The notes: generated from the sequence alone by a model not told the origin. DNA of 52,901 bases from an uncultured archaeon (GCA_937921685.1 CAKZUF010000015.1:1-52901); one strand, 5' to 3'. Numbered from the stretch's first letter, positions 36,307 to 44,811 are shown. Numbers and translations: made by a program.

Positions 36307-37701
36307 CTAGCCTACGCTCCCGCTCATCTCGAGCTCTATAAGCCTGTTAAACTCTATCGCATACTCCATAGGAAGTGTCTTCGTAAAGCTCTCCAGGAAT
36401 CCGAGCACTATCATGTTTAGGGCGTCCTGCTCAGGAATCCCCCTGCTCATCAGGTAGAAGATCTGGTCCTCACCTATCTTGCCCACTGTGGCCTCATGCG
36501 TAACTGTAGCGTCATCCTCGTGGATCTCGTTATATGGGTAGGTATCAGTCCTGGACTTATCATCCAGTATAAGTGCGTCACATCTAACGCTTGACTTCAC
36601 ACGCTTAGCACCCTTTGCAACGTGGAGCAAGCCCCTATACGATGTCCTACCACCATCCTTACAGACGGACTTAGACGTTATCCGGCTGGTAGTATCTGGT
36701 GCCAGGTGAATCGCCTTAGCGCCGGTGTCCTGGTGCTGGCCCCTGCCCGCAAAGGCGACGGAGAGGATCTCAGCCCGCGCCCCACGACCCAGTAAGTAGA
36801 CGCTTGGATACTTCATCGTGGCCTTACTCCCAATGTTAGCGTCAACCCACTCGACCACAGCGTTTTCGTACGCGAATGCCCTCTTTGTAACTAGGTTGTA
36901 GACGTCCGTGCTCCAGTTCTGGAGGGTTGTATACCTGACATAAGCCCCTTTCATGGCAATAATCTCTACAACGGCCGAGTGTAGGCTTTCGGAGCTATAG
37001 ATTGGTGCGGTGCAGCCCTCGATATAGTGGACCTTGCTCCCGGGCTCGGCTATTATCAGCGTTCTCTCAAACTGGCCGACGTTTGCAGCATTAATCCTGA
37101 AATACGCTTGGAGTGGAAACTCTACATGCACCCCCTCGGGCACATAGACGAAGCTGCCCCCACTCCAGACGGCCGTGTTTAATGCCGCGAACTTGTTGTC
37201 GTTTGGAGGGACAATCGTCCCAAAATAACGCTTAACAATGGAGGGATACTCCCGCAGCGCCGTATCCATGTCACAGAAGATGACACCCTGCTTCTCAAGC
37301 TCCCTCCTAACATTATGGTAGACGACCTCTGAGTCATACTGTGCCCCCACGCCTGCGAGAAACTTCCTCTCAGCCTCAGGAATCCCTAACCTGTCAAAGG
37401 TTCTCTTTATGTACTCAGGGACCTCCTCCCAGCTACTAAACTTCCTATCAGTTGGGCTGACGTAGTATCTTATCTTGCCGAAGTCTAAGCTGCTCAGGTC
37501 CACGCCCCAGCTCGGCATACTCCTTTCAACGAAGTATCTGTAGGCCTTGAGCCGGAGCTCAGTCATCCACTCGGGCTCATCCTTAATCCTAGAGATCTCT
37601 TCGACAACCCGCTCCGAGATTCCGGGTTGGAAGATGTGCTTGTATTCTACCTCGTCTCTGAAGTTGTATTTACTGTAGTCGAAGCTTAGCTCTGTCGTCA
37701 T
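36307..37701 (-). CDS. sufB: Fe-S cluster assembly scaffold SufB
   Basis: A 464-residue SufB. Typical regions are [58 protein letters not shown] and the C-terminal [21 protein letters not shown]. With SufC and SufD it forms the cluster-building scaffold; neither partner is adjacent, so they must be elsewhere. It converges on glnK with a 3-nt gap. A minus-strand TATA box (cttatatatc, about 37733-37724) is 27 nt before the ATG at 37701, indicating a leaderless mRNA with an operator-like palindrome between the two. Confidence 0.94.
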   Translation of the reverse strand: MTTELSFDYSKYNFRDEVEYKHIFQPGISERVVEEISRIKDEPEWMTELRLKAYRYFVERSMPSWGVDLSSLDFGKIRYYVSPTDRKFSSWEEVPEYIKRTFDRLGIPEAERKFLAGVGAQYDSEVVYHNVRRELEKQGVIFCDMDTALREYPSIVKRYFGTIVPPNDNKFAALNTAVWSGGSFVYVPEGVHVEFPLQAYFRINAANVGQFERTLIIAEPGSKVHYIEGCTAPIYSSESLHSAVVEIIAMKGAYVRYTTLQNWSTDVYNLVTKRAFAYENAVVEWVDANIGSKATMKYPSVYLLGRGARAEILSVAFAGRGQHQDTGAKAIHLAPDTTSRITSKSVCKDGGRTSYRGLLHVAKGAKRVKSSVRCDALILDDKSRTDTYPYNEIHEDDATVTHEATVGKIGEDQIFYLMSRGIPEQDALNMIVLGFLESFTKTLPMEYAIEFNRLIELEMSGSVG

Positions 37702-37707
37702 TGTTCA

Positions 37708-37735
37708 ATATAACAGTGTTATTCCGATATATAAG
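37708..37735 (-). promoter_or_regulatory. sufB promoter with 13-bp perfect palindrome
   Basis: ATAACA-G-TGTTAT (37710-37722) is a perfect 6+1+6 palindrome lying exactly between the TATA box and the sufB start codon. A dimeric repressor bound here would block initiation. An iron- or oxidative-stress regulator is a guess from the target gene only. Confidence 0.5.
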
Positions 37736-37844
37736 TTAGTGGCGATAACAACTGGTCGGCCAGCAGGCTAAGTATTTACAACATATATACACACAATCCG
37801 TTAATACGACACATTTAAATCAGCAGAACACCACCTATGGACCG

Positions 37845-38339
37845 GTGATAGGAATGCTAGCATTAGAGCAGGAAAGAGGGCTAAAAACCGGAAGTAGCCG
37901 GAAGATTCTGGTGTATGTTGACGGATCAGGCAAGGATGTTAAGGTGTTGGAGGCCGCTGCTAAAATGGCCATCGCAGACGGTGCAGAACTCGTCCTAATG
38001 ACGGTTTTAAAGAAGATTAATAGGGTGCCTGACGAATTTATAAGGTTCGTCAACTCGGAGAGGTTTACCGACCCGCCACACTACCTCTACTACCAGTACT
38101 TGGGTAAAGCAGTTCTCGAGCCATACGTTGAAATGCTGAGAAACATGGGTGTACCCTACGGGGTTCAGATAGAGTTTGGAGACAAGAAGGAGAGGATCGA
38201 GGCCGTTGCCAAAGCTATAAAGCCGTACAGGGTTGTCATGTCGGTGAATGGCGGGGTACGCAGACAGTTCTTTGGCCTTCCACTCTTCAGGGCTGGGGAA
38301 GGACTTAGGCTCGATTGCCCCATAACGCTGATACCGTAG
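37845..38339 (+). CDS. UspA-like nucleotide-binding protein
   Basis: A 164-residue protein with the alpha/beta pattern of universal stress proteins: KILVYVDGSGKDVKVLEAAAKMAIADGAELVLMTVL at the start, a central 'VLEPYVEMLRNMGVPYGVQIEFG' and the final FRAGEGLRLDCPITLIP. The usual ATP loop GxxGxxxxxxxxxGS is not clearly present (NGGVRRQFFGLPLFRAGEG), so nucleotide binding is uncertain. The GTG at 37845 is about 29 nt after an atttaaat TATA-like box (37813-37820); ATG 37854 is the other choice. Confidence 0.65.
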   Translation: MIGMLALEQERGLKTGSSRKILVYVDGSGKDVKVLEAAAKMAIADGAELVLMTVLKKINRVPDEFIRFVNSERFTDPPHYLYYQYLGKAVLEPYVEMLRNMGVPYGVQIEFGDKKERIEAVAKAIKPYRVVMSVNGGVRRQFFGLPLFRAGEGLRLDCPITLIP

Positions 38340-38381
38340 AAAGAGAATAGCCATCCTCTACTAAAGACGTCTACGCATATC

Positions 38382-38642
38382 TTAATTTAAGGAGTTTTTG
38401 ATTCTAAATTCTCTTCCCTCACAATCCACGACACCTTGCACACGTCTGATGAATGATACGCAGTTGTAGCACATGAGGAATGAGATGGCCTGGCCGGCTA
38501 CCGGGCACTCCACATACTCCTTCTTCATCTTCGCTATCATCTTGCTACTCAGGGATTTCTTCAAACTATCTATGATCTCCTGATCAATCTTGAGCGCCTT
38601 CTGAGATGTCTTAACCTCTACACGGTATTGCGGTGACCGCAA
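38382..38642 (-). CDS. Small four-cysteine protein
   Basis: An 86-residue protein. A Lys-rich helical N-terminal half is followed by ECPVAGQAISFLMCYNCVSFIRR and VVDCEG, giving the cysteine pattern C-x11-C-x2-C-x10-C. Such a pattern (CP..G...., C..C, then C) is seen in small archaeal metal- or Fe-S-binding proteins of unknown role. The start is TTG at 38642, which lies inside a perfect palindrome and about 26 nt from a minus-strand TATA box (gatttataat, about 38672-38663), so it appears to be leaderless. Convergent with the USP-like gene. Confidence 0.6.
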   Translation of the reverse strand: MRSPQYRVEVKTSQKALKIDQEIIDSLKKSLSSKMIAKMKKEYVECPVAGQAISFLMCYNCVSFIRRVQGVVDCEGREFRIKNSLN

Positions 38643-38672
38643 ACCTAGGCGATGGATTGCTGAGCCGCATTA
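38628..38672 (-). promoter_or_regulatory. Promoter and palindromic operator of the four-cysteine gene
   Basis: TTGCGGT-G-ACCGCAA (38628-38642) is a perfect 7+1+7 palindrome whose end is the proposed TTG start codon; the TATA box is at about 38663-38672. The geometry suggests a repressor covering the transcription start. Confidence 0.5.
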
Positions 38673-38731
38673 TAAATCATCCTGTGATAAGGCAAAAATT
38701 TTAAATAACATGGCTGAAAAGACTAAGGCTT

Positions 38732-39853
38732 ATGAATCCGAGGCTGGTGGTGGCTATACTTTTAATCATCCTACTGGTCTGCGGGTTTGTATTTGCCGAG
38801 GCAGATGCTACCCACAGACTAAGGAGGACGCGGACGAGGAGTGCTACGACAATAACGTCTACAACCACCATTACAGCGTCATCTACCACCGCCTCTGCGG
38901 GATATAGCGATACTTTCCCTGCAGTCAACCCGGCTATACTGGGAACCTGTCCTCCAGAGGTTCACGATAGGTACTACGTCTTAGGGCCCGATGGGAGAAA
39001 ATATCGGACATGGCATCCTGTGACAGTGCCGATCGACCCCTCTAACCCCGCAAGAGGAACATGTACCTTTGCACATGAACATGGCGACAATCCTGTGCAG
39101 GGCGGATTCCGCGATATGCCGGCTTTTGGATATGCTGCGAAGGTTGCAGGGATGGTTGAGGAGATAGCCGCCCATGCAGGCTTTAAAGTATTTTACCATA
39201 GACGGGAAGGAAGTGGTTTAGGTAACGAAGCTGAATGGCGTATCGTCGTCCATCAGGGAACCGCTGGTGCGCGAAGGCTTGTACAGTCATTCCACTCAAT
39301 ACAGATTGACATCGTAGACTCAGCTGGTAGACGGACATCTGTGACACTCATGGCTCCTACGGGCAACTTAAATCCAAAATGTGGACCGCGGGTTGGAGAC
39401 AGGATAATACCCGATGAGGATTGTGTTAGGCGCGGATTGTTTTACGAGGTGTGGTATTTCGCGATTAGAGTTGGGACAGGGTCTGTTAACGGCGCCCGCT
39501 TCTTTGCCGCACCAGGTATAGCCGTGTATAACCCCATGACATACATGAAGCCGGGTGACTACTCAAATGTCTATCCAATATGTTCTGTAGTGGAGGGGCT
39601 GCCGTTCGGTGACGCGAATAGCTTCTTCCTCGGAAATCTTAGAGCTATAGAGCATCCTGACTTTGGGTGGGGAAATAGCGGGTCTGAATATTTCTGGACA
39701 GATGCCTATGGCAATGAAGTATCCAGCTCGTGCAGTCCGTCCCAGTGCATTAGGCAGAGAGTGCCACCAAACTATTTTGCTTGGTATGACGACGATAGCG
39801 TCTTCAACTTCCCATGGATAGACCTTCCATTCGGCGCGAAGGGAGGAAACTAA
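38732..39853 (+). CDS. Large secreted protein with a His-x-His motif, unknown function
   Basis: A 373-residue exported protein. A hydrophobic signal (about 5-23, VVAILLIILLVCGFVFA) is followed by a Thr/Ser-rich linker (about 33-56) that could be glycosylated, then a domain with eight cysteines. Its centre carries CTFAHEHGDNPVQGG, where HEH could bind metal, and WRIVVHQGTAGARRL. I cannot assign a family; the sequence style recalls secreted bacterial proteins, so transfer is possible. An attttaaat box about 30 nt upstream fits a leaderless ATG at 38732. No neighbour explains it. Confidence 0.7.
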   Translation: MNPRLVVAILLIILLVCGFVFAEADATHRLRRTRTRSATTITSTTTITASSTTASAGYSDTFPAVNPAILGTCPPEVHDRYYVLGPDGRKYRTWHPVTVPIDPSNPARGTCTFAHEHGDNPVQGGFRDMPAFGYAAKVAGMVEEIAAHAGFKVFYHRREGSGLGNEAEWRIVVHQGTAGARRLVQSFHSIQIDIVDSAGRRTSVTLMAPTGNLNPKCGPRVGDRIIPDEDCVRRGLFYEVWYFAIRVGTGSVNGARFFAAPGIAVYNPMTYMKPGDYSNVYPICSVVEGLPFGDANSFFLGNLRAIEHPDFGWGNSGSEYFWTDAYGNEVSSSCSPSQCIRQRVPPNYFAWYDDDSVFNFPWIDLPFGAKGGN

Positions 39854-39925
39854 CAATTAGAAGGTCTCAGCAGCCTTACCCTAGCTTTTTCCGAATCGTC
39901 CAAGATAGCTGTTGCCTCGGTAATG

Positions 39926-40081
39926 TTTATATATTGACCAACCTGTATGTTCAGGCACAGGCGAAGGGTGGTAGTTATTGCTTGGGGCTGTGAACTAGCT
40001 CCACACATCCTATGTGTCGCCGACACTACTGAAAAATCTGCCCCGTCCCTTCTCGTTCTCCTTCTCTGGTGAGGGTGGGCT
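39926..40081 (+). promoter_or_regulatory. Leader region of the leu/ilv operon, attenuator-like
   Basis: A strong TATA box (TTTATATAT, 39926-39934) predicts transcription from about 39956, leaving some 125 nt of leader before leuA, unusual in a genome where starts often abut the promoter. The leader holds a short Leu/Val/Ile-rich ORF and three small hairpins: GGGGCT/AGCTCC (39984-40002), ACACAT/ATGTGT (40003-40017) and GTGTC/GACAC (40014-40026). The last two overlap and exclude each other. Confidence 0.55.
39968..40072 (+). CDS. Putative branched-chain leader peptide
   Basis: A 34-codon ORF starting with GTG (39968) and ending TGA at 40070-40072, ten nt before leuA. Thirteen of 34 residues are Leu, Val or Ile, with VVI at the start and PSLLVLLLW as the last nine residues. 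An in-frame ATG at 39947 would add seven residues (rich in Arg), but it lies upstream of the predicted transcription start. The composition and place match a leader peptide that senses branched-chain aminoacyl-tRNA, or that couples translation to leuA. No homology is claimed; it could be a chance ORF. Confidence 0.4.
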   Translation: MVVIAWGCELAPHILCVADTTEKSAPSLLVLLLW

Positions 40082-41617
40082 ATGAGCTGGAGAAGTTCCT
40101 TGGAGGGGGTATATGCTCTTCCGAGCCGCGTATTCTTCTTCGATACTACGCTGAGGGATGGTGAGCAGACGCCGGGTGTTGCGCTGCGCGTGGAGGAGAA
40201 GGTGATGATCGCTGAGGCGCTGTCTGATTTGGGGGTTGATGTGATAGAGGCGGGGTTCGCAGTGGTCTCGAAGGGCGAGTATGAGTCTGTCAAGAGGATA
40301 TGCGGCTTGGGGCTGAGCTCCAAGATATGCTCCCTGAGCAGGTGTGAGAAGAGGGATGTTGATGCCGCCGTTGACGCTGGTTGTGACTGGGTCCACGTAT
40401 TCATAGCGACCTCCGAACTCCACATGAAGTATAAGCTGAACATGACGAGGGAGCAGGTAGTTGAAAGGGCCGTTGAGATGGTTGAATATGCGAAAAGTCG
40501 CGGTGTTGTAGTACACTTCTCGGCGGAGGATGCGACGAGAAGCGATCCGGAATTTCTGATGGAAGTGTACAGGCGCGTAAGGGATGCAGGAGCTGACAGT
40601 TTAGATATTCCTGACACGGTCGGTGTTGCTGTTCCACACGTGATGAGGTCGCTTGCTAGTAGGGCTAAGCGTGAGACTGGCCTGCCTATTGCCGTGCACT
40701 GTCACGACGATATGGGGCTAGCTACGGCTAATACCTTGGCTGGCGTCGAGGGTGGGGCTGAGATAGTGCATGTCACCGTGAATGGGATTGGCGAGAGGGC
40801 CGGTAACACGAGCTTGGAAGAGGTGGCCGTCGCTCTTAAATTCCTCTACGGCGTTGAAACCGGGATTAGGCATGAGAATATTGCGAGGGTCTCGAGGCTG
40901 GTGGCCCGGTTGACCGGAATTCCAGTCCCTAAAAACAAGGCTGTAGTCGGAGAGCATGCCTTCTCCCACGAGAGCGGTATCCACGTACATGGGGTAATCA
41001 ATAACCCCGCCACATATGAGCCCATTATGCCTGAGCAGGTGGGGATGAGCAGGCGAATCGTCATTGGCAAGCACTCGGGGGCACACTCGATCAACACGAT
41101 TCTAAGACAGTACGGTTTTGTCTTGGAGATTGGCGAGGTGAGAGCTGTCCTAGAGAGGGTTAAGAATGTTGCCGACTCGGGGCATAAGCTAAGCGATCAA
41201 GAGCTGCTGCAGATTGTTGAAGAGGTTGTGGGGTCGAGGGCCGTGAGGCCTGTGGCTTTAAAGGGTTTCCAGCAGATTACGACCGAGCATGTCGACAGGT
41301 GTGTGGCCGAGTTTGAAGTTAACGGGGAGACGCTTCGCGTTGAGGGGGTCGGTGATACACCGCTTAAGTCGGCGATAGATGCCTCGATGAAGGCGTTTAC
41401 CAACATTTTAGGAGATATTAAAATCGTCGACTATTCTCTCTTCGCATCACCGTACGAGGATAGACACCCTTACGAGGCCGAGGTCATTGTGAGAGTCAAT
41501 GGGAACACTGTTGTCGGGAGGGGGATAGGCAAGACAAGTGGTCACACAATACTAAACGCGGTATCTAATGCTGTTAATCAGTACTTGCTAACCCAGTCGC
41601 GAGGGGTGGGGAGATGA
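40082..41617 (+). CDS. leuA: 2-Isopropylmalate synthase
   Basis: A 511-residue enzyme condensing acetyl-CoA with 2-ketoisovalerate in leucine synthesis. The catalytic LRDGEQTPG motif starts at residue 24, the metal site is HCHDDMGLATANTLA (about 205), and SHESGIHVHG follows. A C-terminal LeuA allosteric domain (about 390-505) is present. Citramalate synthase is a close relative and cannot be excluded, but the ilv genes behind it and the complete regulatory domain favour LeuA. GAGGGTGGG precedes the ATG. It overlaps ilvB by four bases (ATGA). Confidence 0.9.
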   Translation: MSWRSSLEGVYALPSRVFFFDTTLRDGEQTPGVALRVEEKVMIAEALSDLGVDVIEAGFAVVSKGEYESVKRICGLGLSSKICSLSRCEKRDVDAAVDAGCDWVHVFIATSELHMKYKLNMTREQVVERAVEMVEYAKSRGVVVHFSAEDATRSDPEFLMEVYRRVRDAGADSLDIPDTVGVAVPHVMRSLASRAKRETGLPIAVHCHDDMGLATANTLAGVEGGAEIVHVTVNGIGERAGNTSLEEVAVALKFLYGVETGIRHENIARVSRLVARLTGIPVPKNKAVVGEHAFSHESGIHVHGVINNPATYEPIMPEQVGMSRRIVIGKHSGAHSINTILRQYGFVLEIGEVRAVLERVKNVADSGHKLSDQELLQIVEEVVGSRAVRPVALKGFQQITTEHVDRCVAEFEVNGETLRVEGVGDTPLKSAIDASMKAFTNILGDIKIVDYSLFASPYEDRHPYEAEVIVRVNGNTVVGRGIGKTSGHTILNAVSNAVNQYLLTQSRGVGR

Positions 41618-43347
41618 AGGCCAGCGACGCCCTAGTCAAGAAGATGGAGGAGTTAGGTGTTGAGATAGTCTTCGGTATTCCGGGTGGCGCTAACCTACCA
41701 CTATACGACTCACTATACGACTCTGACATCAGGAGCGTGCTTGTGAAGCATGAGCAGCAAGCCGCCCATGCCGCTGAGGGATATGCCCGCGTCAAAAAGA
41801 GGCCCGGTATAGCCCTAGCCACTTCTGGTCCAGGAGCAACAAACTTGATAACAGGCATCGTAAACGCCTCAATGGATAGCGCGCCCCTCGTAGCCATCAC
41901 AGGCCAAGTAGTGAGGTCCTTCATGGGTACAGATGCCTTCCAAGAGGCAGACATAGTCGGCATGGTACTTCCCCACGTAAAGTACGCCTCCACTGTTCTA
42001 GAGTCGTCAAGACTCGTGAAAGAATTTGTCAATGCATATCGGTGCGCCATAAGTGGACGGCCCGGGCCAACTCTGATAGATATCCCCAGGGATGTGCAAC
42101 AGGAGGATATAGGTGATTATGAGCGGCTGGATGACTCTGTCGAGGAGCGGTTCATCAAACCCGCTCCGCAGCCAGATGACAGCCAGTTTAGGAGGGCTGC
42201 TGAGCTGCTCGCCGCTGCCCAGCGCGTATGCATATTGCTGGGTGGTGGTGTGTACTTCAGCGACGCGACAAGAGAGGCTCTTAAAATTTCCGAGCTTCTC
42301 AACGCCGCAGTGATCGCCACTACACCTGGGAAAACCGCCCTCATCGAAGACCATCCAAATGTCCTCGGAGTAGTTGGAATGCACGGCCGCTTCGAGGCTA
42401 ATCTGGCCGTGATAGACGCTGACGCCATGTTATGTGTCGGTACTAGGCTCTCCGACAGGGCTATCGGCCCGCCCACAGAGTTCAGGAAGGGAAGGAAGAT
42501 CATCCACATCGACATAGACGGCAGTGAGATTGGAAAGAATGTTGTCCCTGACGTAGGGATTATCTGCGACGCCAAAGTAGCCCTAATGAAGATACTGGAA
42601 AATCTCTCGGCGCTGGATATCAAGCCTAAGGATCCTGGATGGGTTTTAGGCCTTAAGGAGATTGGGCGCAGTTTTGACGATTACATGTTTAACCAGGCTG
42701 ACGGGAGTAGGCTATCGTCCTGGAAGGTTGTCAAGGCTATAAGGGATGAGCTTCCGAGGAGTGCTATAGTGACTACGGGGGTGGGGCAGCATCAGATGTG
42801 GTCCCAGCTCTTCTTCAAAGTTTTAGAGCCCGGAACCTTCATCACGAGCGCAGGTCTAGGTACAATGGGCTTCGGCCTCCCCGCAGCTATGGGGGCCAAG
42901 GCTGCCGCCCCAGATAGAGTCGTGCTTAACATGGATGGGGACGGTAGCTTCCTGATGACTTGCCAGACGCTCGGGACCATCAATGAATACGACCTCCCAG
43001 TAATCACGGTAATCTTCGACAACCGCTCGCTGGGCATGGTTAGGCAGTGGCAGGACCTCTTCTACAAGAAAAGGTTCAAGGATGTTGACATTGAGGATAG
43101 GACAAACTTGGTCAAGCTCTCCGAGGCCTTCGGGGTTGAGGGAGTCTTTGTGGAGAGTTATGAAGAGTTGAAAACTGCTCTTAGAAGAGCCATCAGAAAT
43201 AATGAGGCCCTAGTAATAGACGTGCCCATAGACAAGGACGAGAAAGTATTCCCGATGGTGCCGCCTGGAAAGTGGCTTGCAGATGTTATTCTCCCTCCGG
43301 GGTTCAGCACCTATGTCGAGGAGAAGACTACTAGTCCGGCTAAGTAA
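41614..43347 (+). CDS. ilvB: Acetolactate synthase catalytic subunit
   Basis: A 577-residue thiamin-diphosphate enzyme. The activating Glu is E47 (VKHEQQAAHAAEGYARV), the FAD/structure region MHGRFEANLAVIDADAMLCVGTRLSDR is present, and the ThDP motif runs from GDGSFLMTCQTL to FDNRSLGMVRQW (about 443-475). This pattern is of acetohydroxyacid synthase, first common enzyme for Val, Leu and Ile. It overlaps leuA and its 3' end overlaps the first ACT gene by 35 nt. Confidence 0.95.
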   Translation: MKASDALVKKMEELGVEIVFGIPGGANLPLYDSLYDSDIRSVLVKHEQQAAHAAEGYARVKKRPGIALATSGPGATNLITGIVNASMDSAPLVAITGQVVRSFMGTDAFQEADIVGMVLPHVKYASTVLESSRLVKEFVNAYRCAISGRPGPTLIDIPRDVQQEDIGDYERLDDSVEERFIKPAPQPDDSQFRRAAELLAAAQRVCILLGGGVYFSDATREALKISELLNAAVIATTPGKTALIEDHPNVLGVVGMHGRFEANLAVIDADAMLCVGTRLSDRAIGPPTEFRKGRKIIHIDIDGSEIGKNVVPDVGIICDAKVALMKILENLSALDIKPKDPGWVLGLKEIGRSFDDYMFNQADGSRLSSWKVVKAIRDELPRSAIVTTGVGQHQMWSQLFFKVLEPGTFITSAGLGTMGFGLPAAMGAKAAAPDRVVLNMDGDGSFLMTCQTLGTINEYDLPVITVIFDNRSLGMVRQWQDLFYKKRFKDVDIEDRTNLVKLSEAFGVEGVFVESYEELKTALRRAIRNNEALVIDVPIDKDEKVFPMVPPGKWLADVILPPGFSTYVEEKTTSPAK

Positions 43348-43543
43348 CTCATACGAGGCCGTCCTAAAGCTTTTGCTATTCGCGAAGCAGGGAAGGCTAG
43401 TGTTGAGGGAGTTTCACTTAAAATCAGATTATGACGGAGTCTCGGCCGAGCTGGTTGTCGAGGCACCGCCCGAGAAGATTGACTGGTTCTTGAAGAAGGC
43501 CAGCGGCTCGCCCCTAGTCGAGGAATGTAGAAGTCTCGAGTAG
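43313..43543 (+). CDS. ACT-domain-like small protein 1 (putative AHAS regulatory part)
   Basis: A 76-residue protein read from ATG 43313, overlapping the ilvB end by 35 nt. The order beta (RLLVRLSN), helix (SYEAVLKLLLFAKQGR), beta (REFHLKS), beta (VSAELVVEA), helix (PPEKIDWFLKKAS), beta (VEECRSLE) is that of an ACT domain. Located between ilvB and ilvC, it is probably a regulatory subunit of acetolactate synthase, taking the place of IlvN, which normally has an ACT domain plus a C-terminal domain in about 160 residues. The assignment is from fold pattern and context. Confidence 0.7.
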   Translation: MSRRRLLVRLSNSYEAVLKLLLFAKQGRLVLREFHLKSDYDGVSAELVVEAPPEKIDWFLKKASGSPLVEECRSLE

Positions 43544-43551
43544 CAGTTGAT

Positions 43552-43824
43552 ATGTCGGGGGGACTTGTTGTAAGGCTCTTGTTCAAAGGATTGAGGAATG
43601 CGATTTCTGCAGCTCAGCTCGTCGGCGAGTGGGAGGGCGTAGAGGTTAGAGCTATATACATCGGGCGGGAAAGTGTTGAAGAAATGTATGAGGTGGTGTT
43701 AGAATTGTCAGCAAGCTCTAAGGTGGTCGACGACTTCTTAAGAACCCTGTCGGCGTACGATGGTTTTATAGAGGCTTGCGTGGAGGACTTGGAAGCCCGT
43801 GTCATCTGGGAGGGGATTAGGTGA
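43552..43824 (+). CDS. ACT-domain-like small protein 2 (putative AHAS regulatory part)
   Basis: A 90-residue protein with a second ACT-like pattern: beta (GLVVRLLFK), helix (GLRNAISAAQLVGEWEG), beta (VEVRAIYIGRE), beta (YEVVLELSA), helix (SSKVVDDFLRTLSAYDG), beta (FIEACVEDLE). It begins eight bases after the first ACT gene and ends six bases before ilvC. The two proteins are dissimilar in sequence, so they are not a recent duplication; together they may form a heteromeric sensor for acetolactate synthase. Confidence 0.7.
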   Translation: MSGGLVVRLLFKGLRNAISAAQLVGEWEGVEVRAIYIGRESVEEMYEVVLELSASSKVVDDFLRTLSAYDGFIEACVEDLEARVIWEGIR

Positions 43825-43830
43825 GGAGTC

Positions 43831-44811
43831 TTGGCTAGGGTTTACTACGACTCTGATGCCTCCCTCGTCCCTCTTCAGGGGAAACGTGTTGCGGTGATAG
43901 GTTATGGCAGCCAGGGTAGGGCCCAAGCATTAAACATCAGGGACTCTAGGATAGAGACTGTTATCGGCCTGAGGGGAGAGGGCAAGTCCTACGAAGCGGC
44001 GGTCAGGGACGGCTTCACACCCATACCGATAGAGGAGGCCGTCAGGATTTCTGATGTAATCCTGATGCTTATTCCCGACGTGCCCATGCCCGAGACTTAT
44101 AAGATGTATGTCGAAAACAGCCTGACCCCCGGCAAGACACTAGTCTTCGCCCACGGATACAACATACACTATAAGAGAATCGTCCCGCCACCCTACGTGA
44201 ACGTGGTGCTCGTGGCTCCTAAAGGGCCCGGACCACTTGTGAGGCAGAAATACCTCGAGGGGCGAGGCGTCCCTAGCCTCATAGCAGTCCACCAAAACCC
44301 AACCGGTAACGCGAAGGAGATCGCACTAGCAATCGCCAAGGCAATCGGCGCCACTAGGGCCGGAGTCATAGAGACGACATTCCAAGAGGAGACTGAGACA
44401 GACTTACTCGGAGAGCAGGCAGTTCTGGTTGGCGGCGTCATGGAGCTTATAAAAAAGGGATTTGAGGTGCTTGTCGAGAACGGTTACCAGCCCGAACTCG
44501 CCTACTATGAGGTCTGCAACGAGCTAAAACTGATAGTGGACTTGATATACTCAGGAGGCCTAATGCACATGCTTCGCTCCGTCTCCGACACCGCTAAGTT
44601 CGGCGGACTAACAATCGGCCCCCAGATAATCGACGAGTCTGTGAAACAGAAGATGCAGGAGGCGCTGAATAGGATAAAATCAGGCGAGTTCGAGAAACAG
44701 TGGACAGGAAACCCCGACGCATACAAGATCCTTGAAGAGTTGATGGAGAGGACGGAGAAACACCCGCTCGAGGTCGTGGGAAAACGCCTCAGAGAAATGG
44801 CGCTAATATAA
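43831..44811 (+). CDS. ilvC: Ketol-acid reductoisomerase
   Basis: A 326-residue class I reductoisomerase (acetolactate to dihydroxyisovalerate with NAD(P)H and Mg). The Rossmann motif GYGSQG is at 24-29; the cofactor-specificity loop reads RGEGKSYEAA. Metal ligands lie in QEETETDLLGEQAVL and YYEVCNELKLI. The start is TTG at 43831 behind GAGGAGT. Last gene of the leuA-ilvB-ACT-ACT-ilvC operon; ilvD is not in the window. Confidence 0.95.
   Translation: MARVYYDSDASLVPLQGKRVAVIGYGSQGRAQALNIRDSRIETVIGLRGEGKSYEAAVRDGFTPIPIEEAVRISDVILMLIPDVPMPETYKMYVENSLTPGKTLVFAHGYNIHYKRIVPPPYVNVVLVAPKGPGPLVRQKYLEGRGVPSLIAVHQNPTGNAKEIALAIAKAIGATRAGVIETTFQEETETDLLGEQAVLVGGVMELIKKGFEVLVENGYQPELAYYEVCNELKLIVDLIYSGGLMHMLRSVSDTAKFGGLTIGPQIIDESVKQKMQEALNRIKSGEFEKQWTGNPDAYKILEELMERTEKHPLEVVGKRLREMALI

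Noticed and set aside
39947..39967. ATG at 39947 as start of the leader peptide
   Set aside because: It lies about 17 nt from the TATA box, so upstream of the expected transcription start; the GTG at 39968 is favoured.
39850..40617. Long minus-strand frame opposite leuA
   Set aside because: It lies antisense to the clear leuA gene and its leader, has low-complexity Ser/Thr composition and no recognisable motif.
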